A stretch of 64,000 nucleotides of DNA from the NCBI GenBank assembly GCA_002422605.1, contig DISW01000001.1:67114-131113 (forward strand). Reading direction: 5' to 3'. Position 1 is the stretch's first letter. The number at the start of each line of letters is the position of its first letter. The notes under the pieces are model-generated. The model was given only the letters and a program-made list of their open reading frames with translations, had not been told where the DNA came from and did no database searches. Made by a program: the position numbers and the translations under genes. The stretch comes from Bacteriovoracaceae bacterium UBA6200 (GTDB lineage: Bacteria; Bdellovibrionota; Bacteriovoracia; Bacteriovoracales; Bacteriovoracaceae). Positions 8,125 through 15,642 of this stretch are shown piece by piece.

Positions 8125-8765
8125 GAAAATTATTTGGTATACTGATAAAAATATTGCCTCTACTCACGCTCTATAAAGGGATCACCAGTGGCGGTGCTCG
8201 TTTAGGTCCCTTTGTTGACACTATCAAAGTTGCTCTTACTCAATATGAGGTTGGACAAATTACAAAACATACCTATGAGGACTTTGCACAAAGTGGAAAA
8301 GTTCCTGAACCTCAAAACTTTTCTCAGTTTATTAAGGATGAATTTCACAGCCAATACAGTGTCTTGGCGCGAGAACTTAATGGTGATAAAGGACATGATC
8401 ATTCAATGGATATATGGGGGAATCCTTATCAACTCCATGTAAATCAGAATATAGGGCAGATAAAGGTCTTTAGCGCGGGTCCTGATGGCATTCCGTCTAA
8501 TAAAGACGATGTTCTGATGGACTTTTCCTATGAAGTCCAAAAAAGAAGGCATCCTGCTGAATTGGCGAAACAGGTTTCGGTGGAGAGTCCGATCGAGAGT
8601 CATGTAGAAGAACTTTCTCAAACTACTGATTTTTCGGAGTCCGAGTCTGAATACGATGAAGAAGGGTATAACCAAGACGGGTACAATCAAGAAGGTTTCG
8701 ATCGTGATGGTTACGACAGTAACGGATACCATCGCAGTGAATTTGAAGAAGTTCCGGAATACTAG
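8121..8765 (+). CDS. Pseudopilin-like (GspG-type) protein with acidic Gly-Tyr repeat tail
   Basis: 214 residues. TTG 8121 overlaps the preceding TGA and has GGAGG at 8112-8116. A short hydrophobic N-terminus (LFGILIKILPLLTLY) precedes a region ending in MDIWGNPYQLH and VFSAGPDGIPSNKDDV (about 95-132). This is the typical C-terminal core of type II secretion major pseudopilins, including the Asp-rich calcium loop. No classic type IV prepilin cleavage site is visible, so it may be membrane-anchored rather than a processed pilin. The last 45 residues are acidic with pentad repeats of the type x-x-x-G-[YF] (GYNQDGYNQEGFDRDGYD). Translational coupling to the pseudo-M50/cNMP protein implies a joint function that I cannot name. 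Confidence 0.62.
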   Translation: MRKLFGILIKILPLLTLYKGITSGGARLGPFVDTIKVALTQYEVGQITKHTYEDFAQSGKVPEPQNFSQFIKDEFHSQYSVLARELNGDKGHDHSMDIWGNPYQLHVNQNIGQIKVFSAGPDGIPSNKDDVLMDFSYEVQKRRHPAELAKQVSVESPIESHVEELSQTTDFSESESEYDEEGYNQDGYNQEGFDRDGYDSNGYHRSEFEEVPEY

Positions 8766-8845
8766 GCCGTAAAATCTACCTAGCTTATAGTAAATTAAAT
8801 TTTAAAGTGATATTAGCTCCTGCAATAATTTTTAAAGGAGCAACC

Positions 8846-9307
8846 ATGAAATCAGTTTTGATATCTCTCTTTACCCTGGTAACTATTTTTTCTTTCTCCG
8901 CTTCCGCACAATCATCAATTAAGTCTTTTAATTGCGACGCTCAAATGATCGGTCTTAATGAAGATGGCGTAAGCGTTAATGGTCTTATTGCTCCTTATTT
9001 GGTTGCCCAAGGGTTGAATGCTTTAATTGATGCTAAACACACTCCAGGGGCCCTACTTTTAAATTACAACCCAAAAGGCCTTAATTCAGAAAGAGGCTCG
9101 TTCTTGATTCTTGATGGCCGTGGAAAAATGATGATGCTTAATGTTCATGTTACTGCGAAGGCCATCGGGAATACCGTTAAAGTTACAATGACTGATAGGT
9201 TGAGCAACACAACATCAGAAGCGACATTTAAGAAAGCTTCAGCTGTTGCAACTGCTGCTGTTTCAACAAAAGCCGGTTCTCTTCTTTTAACGTGCGAAGC
9301 AAACTAA
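8846..9307 (+). CDS. Exported protein of unknown function
   Basis: 153 residues from ATG 8846, chosen because AAAGGAG ends 5 bases before it; an upstream in-frame start at 8807 would remove the signal sequence from the N-terminus. Residues 1-20 are a signal peptide with an ASAQ cleavage region. The mature part has two cysteines, in FNCDAQMIG and LLLTCEAN at the two ends, which could pair. The rest is a mixed beta-rich sequence without a family I recognise. It is followed by a strong terminator and stands alone as a single-gene unit. Likely periplasmic or secreted. Confidence 0.7.
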   Translation: MKSVLISLFTLVTIFSFSASAQSSIKSFNCDAQMIGLNEDGVSVNGLIAPYLVAQGLNALIDAKHTPGALLLNYNPKGLNSERGSFLILDGRGKMMMLNVHVTAKAIGNTVKVTMTDRLSNTTSEATFKKASAVATAAVSTKAGSLLLTCEAN

Positions 9308-9334
9308 GATAAATTAAACTGATTCTTATATCCA

Positions 9335-9363
9335 AAGGGGCCCTACTTGGGCCCCCTTTTTTT
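9335..9363 (+). terminator. Rho-independent terminator
   Basis: GGGGCCC (9337-9343) pairs with GGGCCCC (9349-9355) around a 5-base loop and is followed by seven T. It lies 28 bases after the stop of the exported protein gene at 8846-9307. Confidence 0.9.
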
Positions 9364-9382
9364 AATAAAGTAGTAAACTGCC

Positions 9383-9994
9383 ATGGAAAAACCATTCTCT
9401 AACGCCTGTGAACGTAATCAAGAACCTATCCTTGAAGTTATGAAAGAATTTATTACGAAGGAGCATAAAAGGCTGATCGAAGTGGGATCTGGTACTGGCC
9501 AGCATGCAGTGTTTTTAGCTCCTCATTTTCCTTGGCTGGAATGGCACCCAACTGATGTCTCTAATAAACTATCAGGAATAAAGCTTTGGTTATCAGAATC
9601 TAAGATTCCTAACGTTAAGCTTCCTGTGAGATTGGAAGTGGGCAAGGATGATTTTCCAAAGTTGAAATTTGATGTCGTTTTTACTGCTAATACTTTTCAT
9701 ATAATGCATTGGAAAGAATGCAAGTCATTGATGAAACTTCTTGGACATCGACTTAGAGAGAACTCACTCGTTTTCATCTATGGTCCTTTTAAATACAATG
9801 GCGAGTTTACCTCTCAGAGCAATGAGGAGTTTGATCGATCCTTAAAAGAACGTGACTCATTGAGTGGTGTTCGTTCTTTCGAAGATGTTAACCAGAACAT
9901 GGCGAAAAATGGATTTGAAATAATTTGTGATTATGACATGCCCGCCAATAACCGTATGCTTGTCTATAAACGATTAAAATTTATTAAAAGTTAA
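9383..9994 (+). CDS. DUF938 family SAM-dependent methyltransferase
   Basis: A 203-residue class I methyltransferase. The family N-terminus PFSNACERNQEPIL is present, then the SAM-binding glycine motif LIEVGSGTGQHAVFLA (about 35-50), the acidic motif II HPTDVSN and the family core FTANTFHIMHWKE. GPFKYNGEFTSQSNEEFD is also characteristic of the DUF938 (METTL26-like) group. The substrate is unknown for the family. The start is the first ATG after the terminator and has no strong ribosome site, so a short leader is possible. It stands alone, with its own stop 76 bases before the LysE gene. Confidence 0.88.
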   Translation: MEKPFSNACERNQEPILEVMKEFITKEHKRLIEVGSGTGQHAVFLAPHFPWLEWHPTDVSNKLSGIKLWLSESKIPNVKLPVRLEVGKDDFPKLKFDVVFTANTFHIMHWKECKSLMKLLGHRLRENSLVFIYGPFKYNGEFTSQSNEEFDRSLKERDSLSGVRSFEDVNQNMAKNGFEIICDYDMPANNRMLVYKRLKFIKS

Positions 9995-10036
9995 TCAAAT
10001 AATCTTCATCTGAAAACAAGGTGAAACACATACTTC

Positions 10037-10070
10037 AATCTCCTAGAATTTCTCCTCGTCGGGGGAGATT
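10037..10070 (+). promoter_or_regulatory. Candidate SD-masking leader hairpins of the LysE-type exporter
   Basis: The ribosome site GGGGGAGATT (10061-10070) directly precedes ATG 10071. AATCTCC at 10037-10043 is perfectly complementary to GGAGATT (10064-10070), and TCTCC at 10051-10055 can pair with GGAGA (10064-10068). The two pairings are mutually exclusive and both cover the Shine-Dalgarno, which would allow translational switching. No known riboswitch class is recognised. Confidence 0.35.
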
Positions 10071-10769
10071 ATGGGAAGTCTTTTCTTAGAGGGTCTAGTC
10101 TTACAAGCGAGCTTGATTTTTGCTTTGGGGGCCCAAAATATTTTTGTCCTTGAAGCAGGTCTTAAGCGGCAACATCATTTGATGATATCATTTGTTTGTT
10201 TTATCTGTGATTTGACTCTCATCCTTCTCGGGGTTGCTGGTGCCGCGACCTTTTTTACTTATTATCCAGGTGTAAAAGTTTTCATAGGAGTGCTGGGAGT
10301 TTCGTTCTTATTTTTCTATGGAATGAGTAAGCTTTTTTCTGACACATCGGTCTTGAAAATCTCTGGCGATCCTATAAAAACGACTTTAAAAAGAAGCGTC
10401 ATTCTCGCTATGACATTTAGTATTCTGAATCCTCATGCTTATCTTGATGCCTTTATTTTAATCGGTGGTTTCTCAAGTAAGTATGATTCCCTTCAGGATC
10501 GAATCATTTTAGGACTTGGGGCAGGTGTGTATTCAGGAATCTGGTTCTTGATTCTGTCGTCTCTCTCTGCAGTGATGAAGCCCATTCTAGAGCATCCGAT
10601 AAGAATGAAAATGATTATGTCTGTGGCCGGCGTTGCCCTGATTGTGCTTTCTGGTAAGCTTGGGATTGATGTTTTAGGGTGGATTGGAATAGATTTCGAA
10701 TCTCACCTTCGTTATAGCGTGGCCTATCCGACTTCACCTGGAAGTATCTTTACTTCAATTCTTTTTTAA
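10071..10769 (+). CDS. LysE/ArgO family amino acid exporter
   Basis: A 232-residue inner-membrane protein with about five or six hydrophobic spans. The N-terminal signature SLIFALGAQNIFVLEAGLKR is typical of LysE/ArgO exporters of basic amino acids, as is LNPHAYLDAFILIGG around residue 125. The start is ATG 10071 with a strong GGGGGAG site that may be sequestered (see leader). Its last 15 bases overlap the convergent JmjC gene. The cargo is probably lysine or arginine by family, but this cannot be fixed from sequence. No LysG/ArgP regulator gene is next to it. Confidence 0.87.
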   Translation: MGSLFLEGLVLQASLIFALGAQNIFVLEAGLKRQHHLMISFVCFICDLTLILLGVAGAATFFTYYPGVKVFIGVLGVSFLFFYGMSKLFSDTSVLKISGDPIKTTLKRSVILAMTFSILNPHAYLDAFILIGGFSSKYDSLQDRIILGLGAGVYSGIWFLILSSLSAVMKPILEHPIRMKMIMSVAGVALIVLSGKLGIDVLGWIGIDFESHLRYSVAYPTSPGSIFTSILF

Positions 10770-11618
10770 AGATTTCTTCCATTCAAGGAACTCTCTTATA
10801 AACTCAGGTGAACTCATAATACTACTTAAGTCTTTTCCGAGTTTTGCCATGGCTTCCTGATAGAAAGCTACTTCTTCCTCATTCGTTGGAAATTCCAGAT
10901 AAACAGGCATCCTTGTTCTCCAGAATGGAAGTTTAGCGAGATGCTTAGGTAGAAACTCTGCCAGATTAACGGCCGATGATGGCATCAGTCCAATAGAGAT
11001 ATGCATTGACTCTTTTTGAGTTCGGGCGATATGCCACCAGCCTGAAGGTATATAGAGGAAGTCTCCTTCTTCCAAAGTTACTTTTATCTCAATTTCAGTT
11101 TTCTCTTTTTCATAATTCAAATCTTTTGGGATTGAACTTATAAGGGGTAAGGGATGGACCGTATTGGGTCTTATACTATAAGTTTTAGAACCCTTGGTTT
11201 GAATAATAAAAACTTCTTCTACGTCATAGTGCCAACCAAAGGCATTGTGGCCTTCTGGCGTGCAGTAAAGCTGAATATCTACAGGGGTGTGAAATGAAGC
11301 TTCAAAATCACGTGCCAAATCCATAAGATCTGGAGAGGATTTTTCTGCATATCTCAGAAGAAGTGTATGTCCTTGCTCATGGTGTTTTATTGCTTCAGTA
11401 AAACTTAAATCCACATAGTCTTTTATGACTCTTCCATCTTGAACGATTCTTAAAACAGATTTTTTTTCTTCAAAGATTTTTTCTATAGCTTTCCAATCAA
11501 GAAGGTGGAGGAGTTCATTTGCTCCATGAGGACGAGAGTAAGGAAGTTTTGTAAAATGTTTTGGCAGAAAAATATTCTTAGGGTCTTCGCCTAGTAATTG
11601 TGTAAGGAATTTCATCAT
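10755..11618 (-). CDS. JmjC/cupin-type 2-oxoglutarate oxygenase
   Basis: About 287 residues. The jelly-roll iron site is visible: H-x-D in GWHYDVEEVFIIQ and the distal His in IPSGWWHIARTQKES, with KTYSIRP between them. This matches JmjC/cupin_4 proteins related to ribosomal oxygenases and protein hydroxylases. The C-terminal 80 residues (HLAKLPFWRTRMPVYLE) form the helical tail typical of that group. I take the paired ATG codons at 11613-11618 as the start; a TTG at 11642 is possible but abuts the terminator of the next gene. The substrate is unknown. It is convergent with the LysE gene, overlapping by 15 bases. Confidence 0.78.
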   Translation of the reverse strand: MMKFLTQLLGEDPKNIFLPKHFTKLPYSRPHGANELLHLLDWKAIEKIFEEKKSVLRIVQDGRVIKDYVDLSFTEAIKHHEQGHTLLLRYAEKSSPDLMDLARDFEASFHTPVDIQLYCTPEGHNAFGWHYDVEEVFIIQTKGSKTYSIRPNTVHPLPLISSIPKDLNYEKEKTEIEIKVTLEEGDFLYIPSGWWHIARTQKESMHISIGLMPSSAVNLAEFLPKHLAKLPFWRTRMPVYLEFPTNEEEVAFYQEAMAKLGKDLSSIMSSPEFIREFLEWKKSLKKN

Positions 11619-11639
11619 GGAATGGTAACTCAAAAAGTT

Positions 11640-11670
11640 CAAAAAAAAAGGCCCACTAAAAAGTGGGCCT
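11640..11670 (-). terminator. Rho-independent terminator of the small lipoprotein gene
   Basis: AGGCCCACT and AGTGGGCCT (11649-11657 and 11662-11670) form a 9-base stem with an AAAA loop. On the minus strand it is followed by eight or nine T. It ends the transcript of the gene at 11696-11878, before the JmjC start. Confidence 0.9.
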
Positions 11671-11695
11671 CGAATCTTTAATTTGTTGTTACAAA

Positions 11696-11878
11696 TTATT
11701 CAGCATGATCAGCATGAGCATCGTCAGCTGGTGCTTCTTCAACAGCAGGAGCTTGATCAGCAGCTGGAGCTGTTTCTTCAATCGGTGCGCTCTCAACTGG
11801 AGCAGCAGTTTCTTCTTTTTTGTTACAAGCAACAGCAAGAACAACAAGAGCAGCAGCAATAACTAGATACTTTGACAT
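11696..11878 (-). CDS. Small Ala/Glu/Pro-rich lipoprotein-like protein
   Basis: 60 residues from ATG 11878, which has AAGGAG 6 bases upstream; an in-frame ATG at 11899 overlaps that site. Residues 1-17 (MSKYLVIAAALVVLAVA) form a signal segment followed by CNKKEE, a plausible though non-ideal lipobox (AVAC). The rest is acidic and low-complexity (EETAAPVESAPIEETAPA), ending in DDAHADHAE, whose histidines could bind metal. It has its own terminator and is probably an abundant small envelope lipoprotein. Function unknown. Confidence 0.72.
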   Translation of the reverse strand: MSKYLVIAAALVVLAVACNKKEETAAPVESAPIEETAPAADQAPAVEEAPADDAHADHAE

Positions 11879-12039
11879 AAATTCTCCTTTTTTATTCATT
11901 TCTGAAAGTAGTTATATAGATTTCTCAAATCTTTATGTCTTTGCTAATAAGTTATCTTTTCTCAATTTGTACTGCAAGGGCCCAGACATAATTATTTTAA
12001 TCTCTTGCTAATCATTTCTTTATCAAAAGACTTGATGCG

Positions 12040-12882
12040 TTATGTTTGTAGCATTCTTTTCCTACAAAGAGTAAAGGCCATCTTGGAAGGATAGTAAGCT
12101 GCCTCATTAATAAAAATTGGATAAAGGACCTCTTTTGTCTTTAAGGTTACACTTTCTCCTTCAAAAGTTCTGAAGGGCACGTAGTCACCCTCAATTCTGG
12201 TAAAATCTTTGTCTTGAAACTCGGGATGGATATAAGCATTCATATTGCCTGCTTCATCCTGAGGATAAAATACATCTTCGATTTCTTCAAAAATTTCAAG
12301 CTGCCCAGCAGTTAAGCTTTGCAGATTGGCCAGACTTAAGAGGATCACTTCTAATAAATTTAAGGTCCCTTCTAGAGCTTCTGCTTTAATTAACCCATTA
12401 GAAACAGGCCCTACCTCAATCATCATTCCAAATTCTGATTGAGAGGCCAGGTACTTTTTGTTGGGATCGGGCGAAAGGATAATTCTCGTATCCTTTAACT
12501 GTTTGGAAAGAATGGAGGCCATTTGAAAATTAAGAGGCTGTGGATGGGAGATAATGATGGTATTTCCCATATTGGAAGTGGTGGTATGCAAATCCACTAC
12601 AAAGCAGACCTCTTCATCAACCATCTTCTTATACGTATGGGCCAGTTGGTGCTCATAGGAGTTTGGGCGGTCTTCATGGAGGTATTGAAAGGCCCGATTA
12701 AGATCCTCGTCTTTGAACCGTTTATTAATTAAGAAAGCTTCTGGATTAGCATGCACGAAGTGAAGGTCTAGGGTAGGAAACTGCAAACGAAGCTTCTCGC
12801 CATATTTCTTAATAGCATAAACTCCGGTCCACTCATTGCCATGAGTTCCTCCAAATATGATTACTTTCTTTATTGGTGTCAT
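12040..12882 (-). CDS. Aspartoacylase/succinylglutamate desuccinylase family zinc hydrolase
   Basis: A 280-residue M14-like zinc amidohydrolase. The zinc ligands are in IFGGTHGNEWTG (His14, Glu17) and VVDLHTTTSNMG. The substrate Arg/Asn motif is DEDLNRAF and the catalytic Glu region is MMIEVGPV (about 155). The C-terminal half is beta-rich (EDVFYPQDEAGNMNAYIHP) as in aspartoacylases, which cleave N-acyl amino acids. Its start overlaps the stop of the RimK-like ligase by 4 bases, so the pair is translationally coupled. That suggests it hydrolyses an acyl-amino acid or amide connected to the ligase product, not necessarily N-acetylaspartate. Confidence 0.86.
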   Translation of the reverse strand: MTPIKKVIIFGGTHGNEWTGVYAIKKYGEKLRLQFPTLDLHFVHANPEAFLINKRFKDEDLNRAFQYLHEDRPNSYEHQLAHTYKKMVDEEVCFVVDLHTTTSNMGNTIIISHPQPLNFQMASILSKQLKDTRIILSPDPNKKYLASQSEFGMMIEVGPVSNGLIKAEALEGTLNLLEVILLSLANLQSLTAGQLEIFEEIEDVFYPQDEAGNMNAYIHPEFQDKDFTRIEGDYVPFRTFEGESVTLKTKEVLYPIFINEAAYYPSKMAFTLCRKRMLQT

Positions 12883-14357
12883 TTTTTTTCTTCAATCCTT
12901 CTAATGAACTCATTGATGATATTGTTGTAGAGATCCATACCCGCGATTGCATCTTCAACATCAGAGTCAATATTAGGGTTATCGTTAATTTCGATCACAT
13001 AGGCTTTCCCATCGCGCTCTTTTAGGTCCACGCCATAGAGGCTTTTTCCAACGAGGTGTGAAATTTTTAGTGCCGTTGATACAACGTGCTTAGGAACTTT
13101 AGAGATAGGAAAAGTCTCCGCCCGCCCAACTTTATCCTTCACATTTCCATGGTTATAAATTTGCCAATGACCTTTAGTCATATAGTACTTGCAGGCATAG
13201 ATAGCACGGTCATTTAAGACGCCAATTCGCCAGTCGAAGTCGGTATAGAAGAATTCCTGGGCCAATAGCAGGGCCGTTTTCTTAAAAAGTTCTTCAGTAA
13301 TTTGGGTCAATTCTTCCAAAGTTTTGACCTTGAAAACGCCTTTAGAAAAGGAGCCATCGGGTATTTTGATAATCATGGGAAGCCCAATCTCATCAATGGC
13401 CAGTTGAAGTTGGGCCGGATTATTACCAATCACCAACGTTTTTGGGGAATTGATATTATTCGTTTGCAGCAGGTTATGCATGTAGATCTTGTTGGTACAA
13501 CGAAGAATCGACATGGAATCATCGATGACAACAAGCCCTTCAGACTCAGCTTTTTTGGCAAATCGATAGGTGTGATTATTTATGGCAGTTGTTTCTCTGA
13601 TAAAAAGAGCATCAAATTCAGCAATTCGACCGATATCTTTCTTCTCAATGAGTTCAACTAAAACATCATTGTCTTTCCCCGCCTTGATAAAGTTATTTAA
13701 GGCCTTCTTATCACTTGGGGGCATTTCATCTTGTGGATTATAAAGAATGGCCAGATCATAGCGAAACTTCTTCTTTGTTTTTGGTTTTCGCCATATCTTT
13801 CCGGAATAATCATCAACCCCTGCCGCAAACTTATCCTCATCAGGACCGGTTAGAGTATTAATGCTTCCGGTTCTAATAGAAGTAATCTCCCATTTCTTAT
13901 TGCATTCAAAATCAACGTGTAGAATAGGGGAAGGGAAAAAATCGAAAAGTTGCCGTGCCACATCCTGAAGTTGTTCTTTATCGGTTTTGCCAAAGTAAAT
14001 AGATATTGAAACACCTGTGCTCTTATCCTGACCTTTAAAAGCCTTTTGTATTGCAATGTCTAAATCTTCTGTTTGAAGAGAGTAAAGAGAGGATTTGGAC
14101 AAATCACTGATGGTCTTAATTGATGGAATGACCGAGTGACCCCGTGCCTCTGCTAGCAAAGAGCAATAATATCCATGGCTCAGATACTTGTAGTTTCTAC
14201 AAAGGTTGATGATCTTGATTTTTTCTTTGTTACTAGAAGACTCATAGAGTTTTTCATCCCAATTAACCAGGTATTCCTCCGGGGTCATTAATTGTTGGGC
14301 GGGATAATAAGAGTTCCAGTCTTTTAATTTTTCAACGATGACGATTAGCTTGGCCAC
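12879..14357 (-). CDS. RimK-like ATP-grasp amino acid ligase with N-terminal RLAN domain
   Basis: 492 residues from GTG 14357, chosen for the GGGAAGG ribosome site 3-9 bases upstream and because the RimK-like N-terminal domain begins there (KLIVIVEKLKDWNSYYPAQQ). Residues 1-170 match that N-domain and 270-490 form an ATP-grasp domain: NSPKTLVIGNN, the Lys loop IIKIPDGSFSKGVFKV, the adenine strand ALLLAQEFFYTDFDWRIGVL and the magnesium site VIEINDNPNIDSDVEDAI. RimK itself adds Glu to ribosomal protein S6; this longer variant has an unknown target. It is followed by an aspartoacylase and divergent from a GNAT-C39 gene, a grouping seen in other proteobacteria. Confidence 0.83.
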   Translation of the reverse strand: MAKLIVIVEKLKDWNSYYPAQQLMTPEEYLVNWDEKLYESSSNKEKIKIINLCRNYKYLSHGYYCSLLAEARGHSVIPSIKTISDLSKSSLYSLQTEDLDIAIQKAFKGQDKSTGVSISIYFGKTDKEQLQDVARQLFDFFPSPILHVDFECNKKWEITSIRTGSINTLTGPDEDKFAAGVDDYSGKIWRKPKTKKKFRYDLAILYNPQDEMPPSDKKALNNFIKAGKDNDVLVELIEKKDIGRIAEFDALFIRETTAINNHTYRFAKKAESEGLVVIDDSMSILRCTNKIYMHNLLQTNNINSPKTLVIGNNPAQLQLAIDEIGLPMIIKIPDGSFSKGVFKVKTLEELTQITEELFKKTALLLAQEFFYTDFDWRIGVLNDRAIYACKYYMTKGHWQIYNHGNVKDKVGRAETFPISKVPKHVVSTALKISHLVGKSLYGVDLKERDGKAYVIEINDNPNIDSDVEDAIAGMDLYNNIINEFIRRIEEKK

Positions 14358-14454
14358 GTGCCTTCCCTGAAATGAGCAAACCATTTTAATGGTGCAGTTG
14401 TTATATCTTAAAGTACAATAGCAAAAGGTCACTCATCTTCAAAGGGGAGAGAGG

Positions 14455-15588
14455 TTGGGAAAAGTTAAATTTCAATCATCCTTACTAAAAATCAGAAAAG
14501 CCAGGGTCAACGATATCCCCCAATTATTGGAAGTTGAGAACCGCTGTTTTTCTTACGACCAGTTAAGTCGAAGGAATTTCCATTGGATGATTAAGAAGGC
14601 CCACTCTATTCTTAAGGTACTTGATTACGACGGTACGATTATTGGGTACGGATTGGTGCTGATAAATGATGGAACAAGTCTTGCTAGGCTTTATTCGATT
14701 TGTACCTTGAAGGAGTACCAAGGGCATGGGCTTGCTTCAAAACTGATAGGGATTCTGGAAAAGAAAGCCGCCGACGATGAAGATTGCGCTTATATGAGGC
14801 TTGAGGTTAAACAAAATAACCGTGGTGCAATTAAACTTTATGAGAAATTGGGTTATTCCATCTTTTCGACGAAAGAAGATTATTATGATGATGGCGGAAC
14901 AGCTCTTTGCTTTGAGAAAAGGATTCGAACTCTTAAACGGACCTCTTACTTAAAAGTTCCTTACTATCAACAAGGTACGGATTTCACTTGTGGTCCGGCC
15001 AGTTTACTTATGGCCATGAAGGCCTTTAATAAAAAAACTGAGGCGAATCTTTCGGCCGAACTGCAGATCTGGAGGGAGGCCACTACCATCTTTATGACAT
15101 CAGGCCATGGTGGTTGCGGTCCCCATGGCCTGGCCTTATCGGCCTGGAGACGGGGATATCGCTCGGAAGTTTACCTCTCTCATACTAAGCCTTTATTTGT
15201 TGATAGTGTGAGAAGTCCTGAGAAAAAAGAAATCATTTCCCTGGTTCATAAAGACTTTGAGAAAAAAACAACAGATTCTAAAATAAAAATTCATCGAAAA
15301 AGAATCACGATCCCTGAATTAAAAGAAATTTTAAATAATGGCGGGATCCCACTGGTATTGATTACAACTTATCATTTCGACCATAACCGATCACCTCATT
15401 GGGTTGTGGTAACAGCGCTGGATAATAGTTTTGTCTATATTCATGATCCCGACCAGGATTCTCCGGAAGAGTACAAGGGTGGTTTCAGTCGAATTCATAT
15501 TCCCATCCCCCTTGATCAATTTCTTAAAATCTCACGCTGGGGAAGTGATAAAATCTCTGCAACCGTGGCCATCTACGCAGATAAATAG
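14455..15588 (+). CDS. GNAT acetyltransferase fused to C39-like cysteine peptidase
   Basis: A 377-residue fusion. Residues 10-155 are a RimI-like GNAT domain: KARVNDIPQLLEVENRCF, then the acetyl-CoA loop EYQGHGLASKLI, and AIKLYEKLGYSIF. Residues 165-377 are a papain-like C39 domain with Cys179 in DFTCGPASLLMAMKAF, His in SPHWVVVTAL and Asp in YIHDPDQDSP. The TTG start at 14455 follows GGGGAGAG, and TACAAT at 14414-14419 could be a -10. It is divergent from the RimK-like ligase across 97 bases. The set of ligase, peptidase/acetyltransferase and deacylase looks like a peptide or protein modification system; the substrate is unknown. Confidence 0.82.
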   Translation: MGKVKFQSSLLKIRKARVNDIPQLLEVENRCFSYDQLSRRNFHWMIKKAHSILKVLDYDGTIIGYGLVLINDGTSLARLYSICTLKEYQGHGLASKLIGILEKKAADDEDCAYMRLEVKQNNRGAIKLYEKLGYSIFSTKEDYYDDGGTALCFEKRIRTLKRTSYLKVPYYQQGTDFTCGPASLLMAMKAFNKKTEANLSAELQIWREATTIFMTSGHGGCGPHGLALSAWRRGYRSEVYLSHTKPLFVDSVRSPEKKEIISLVHKDFEKKTTDSKIKIHRKRITIPELKEILNNGGIPLVLITTYHFDHNRSPHWVVVTALDNSFVYIHDPDQDSPEEYKGGFSRIHIPIPLDQFLKISRWGSDKISATVAIYADK

Positions 15589-15642
15589 GATTAATTCTAT
15601 TTAATACTTACAATATTTAGGTTTTCTTATTAAGATAACTTT

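Noticed and set aside
9335..9363. Inverted repeats here, at 31828-31856 and 39348-39374 as insertion-sequence ends
   Set aside because: They are local hairpins after stop codons with short loops and no transposase between them; they fit transcript ends.
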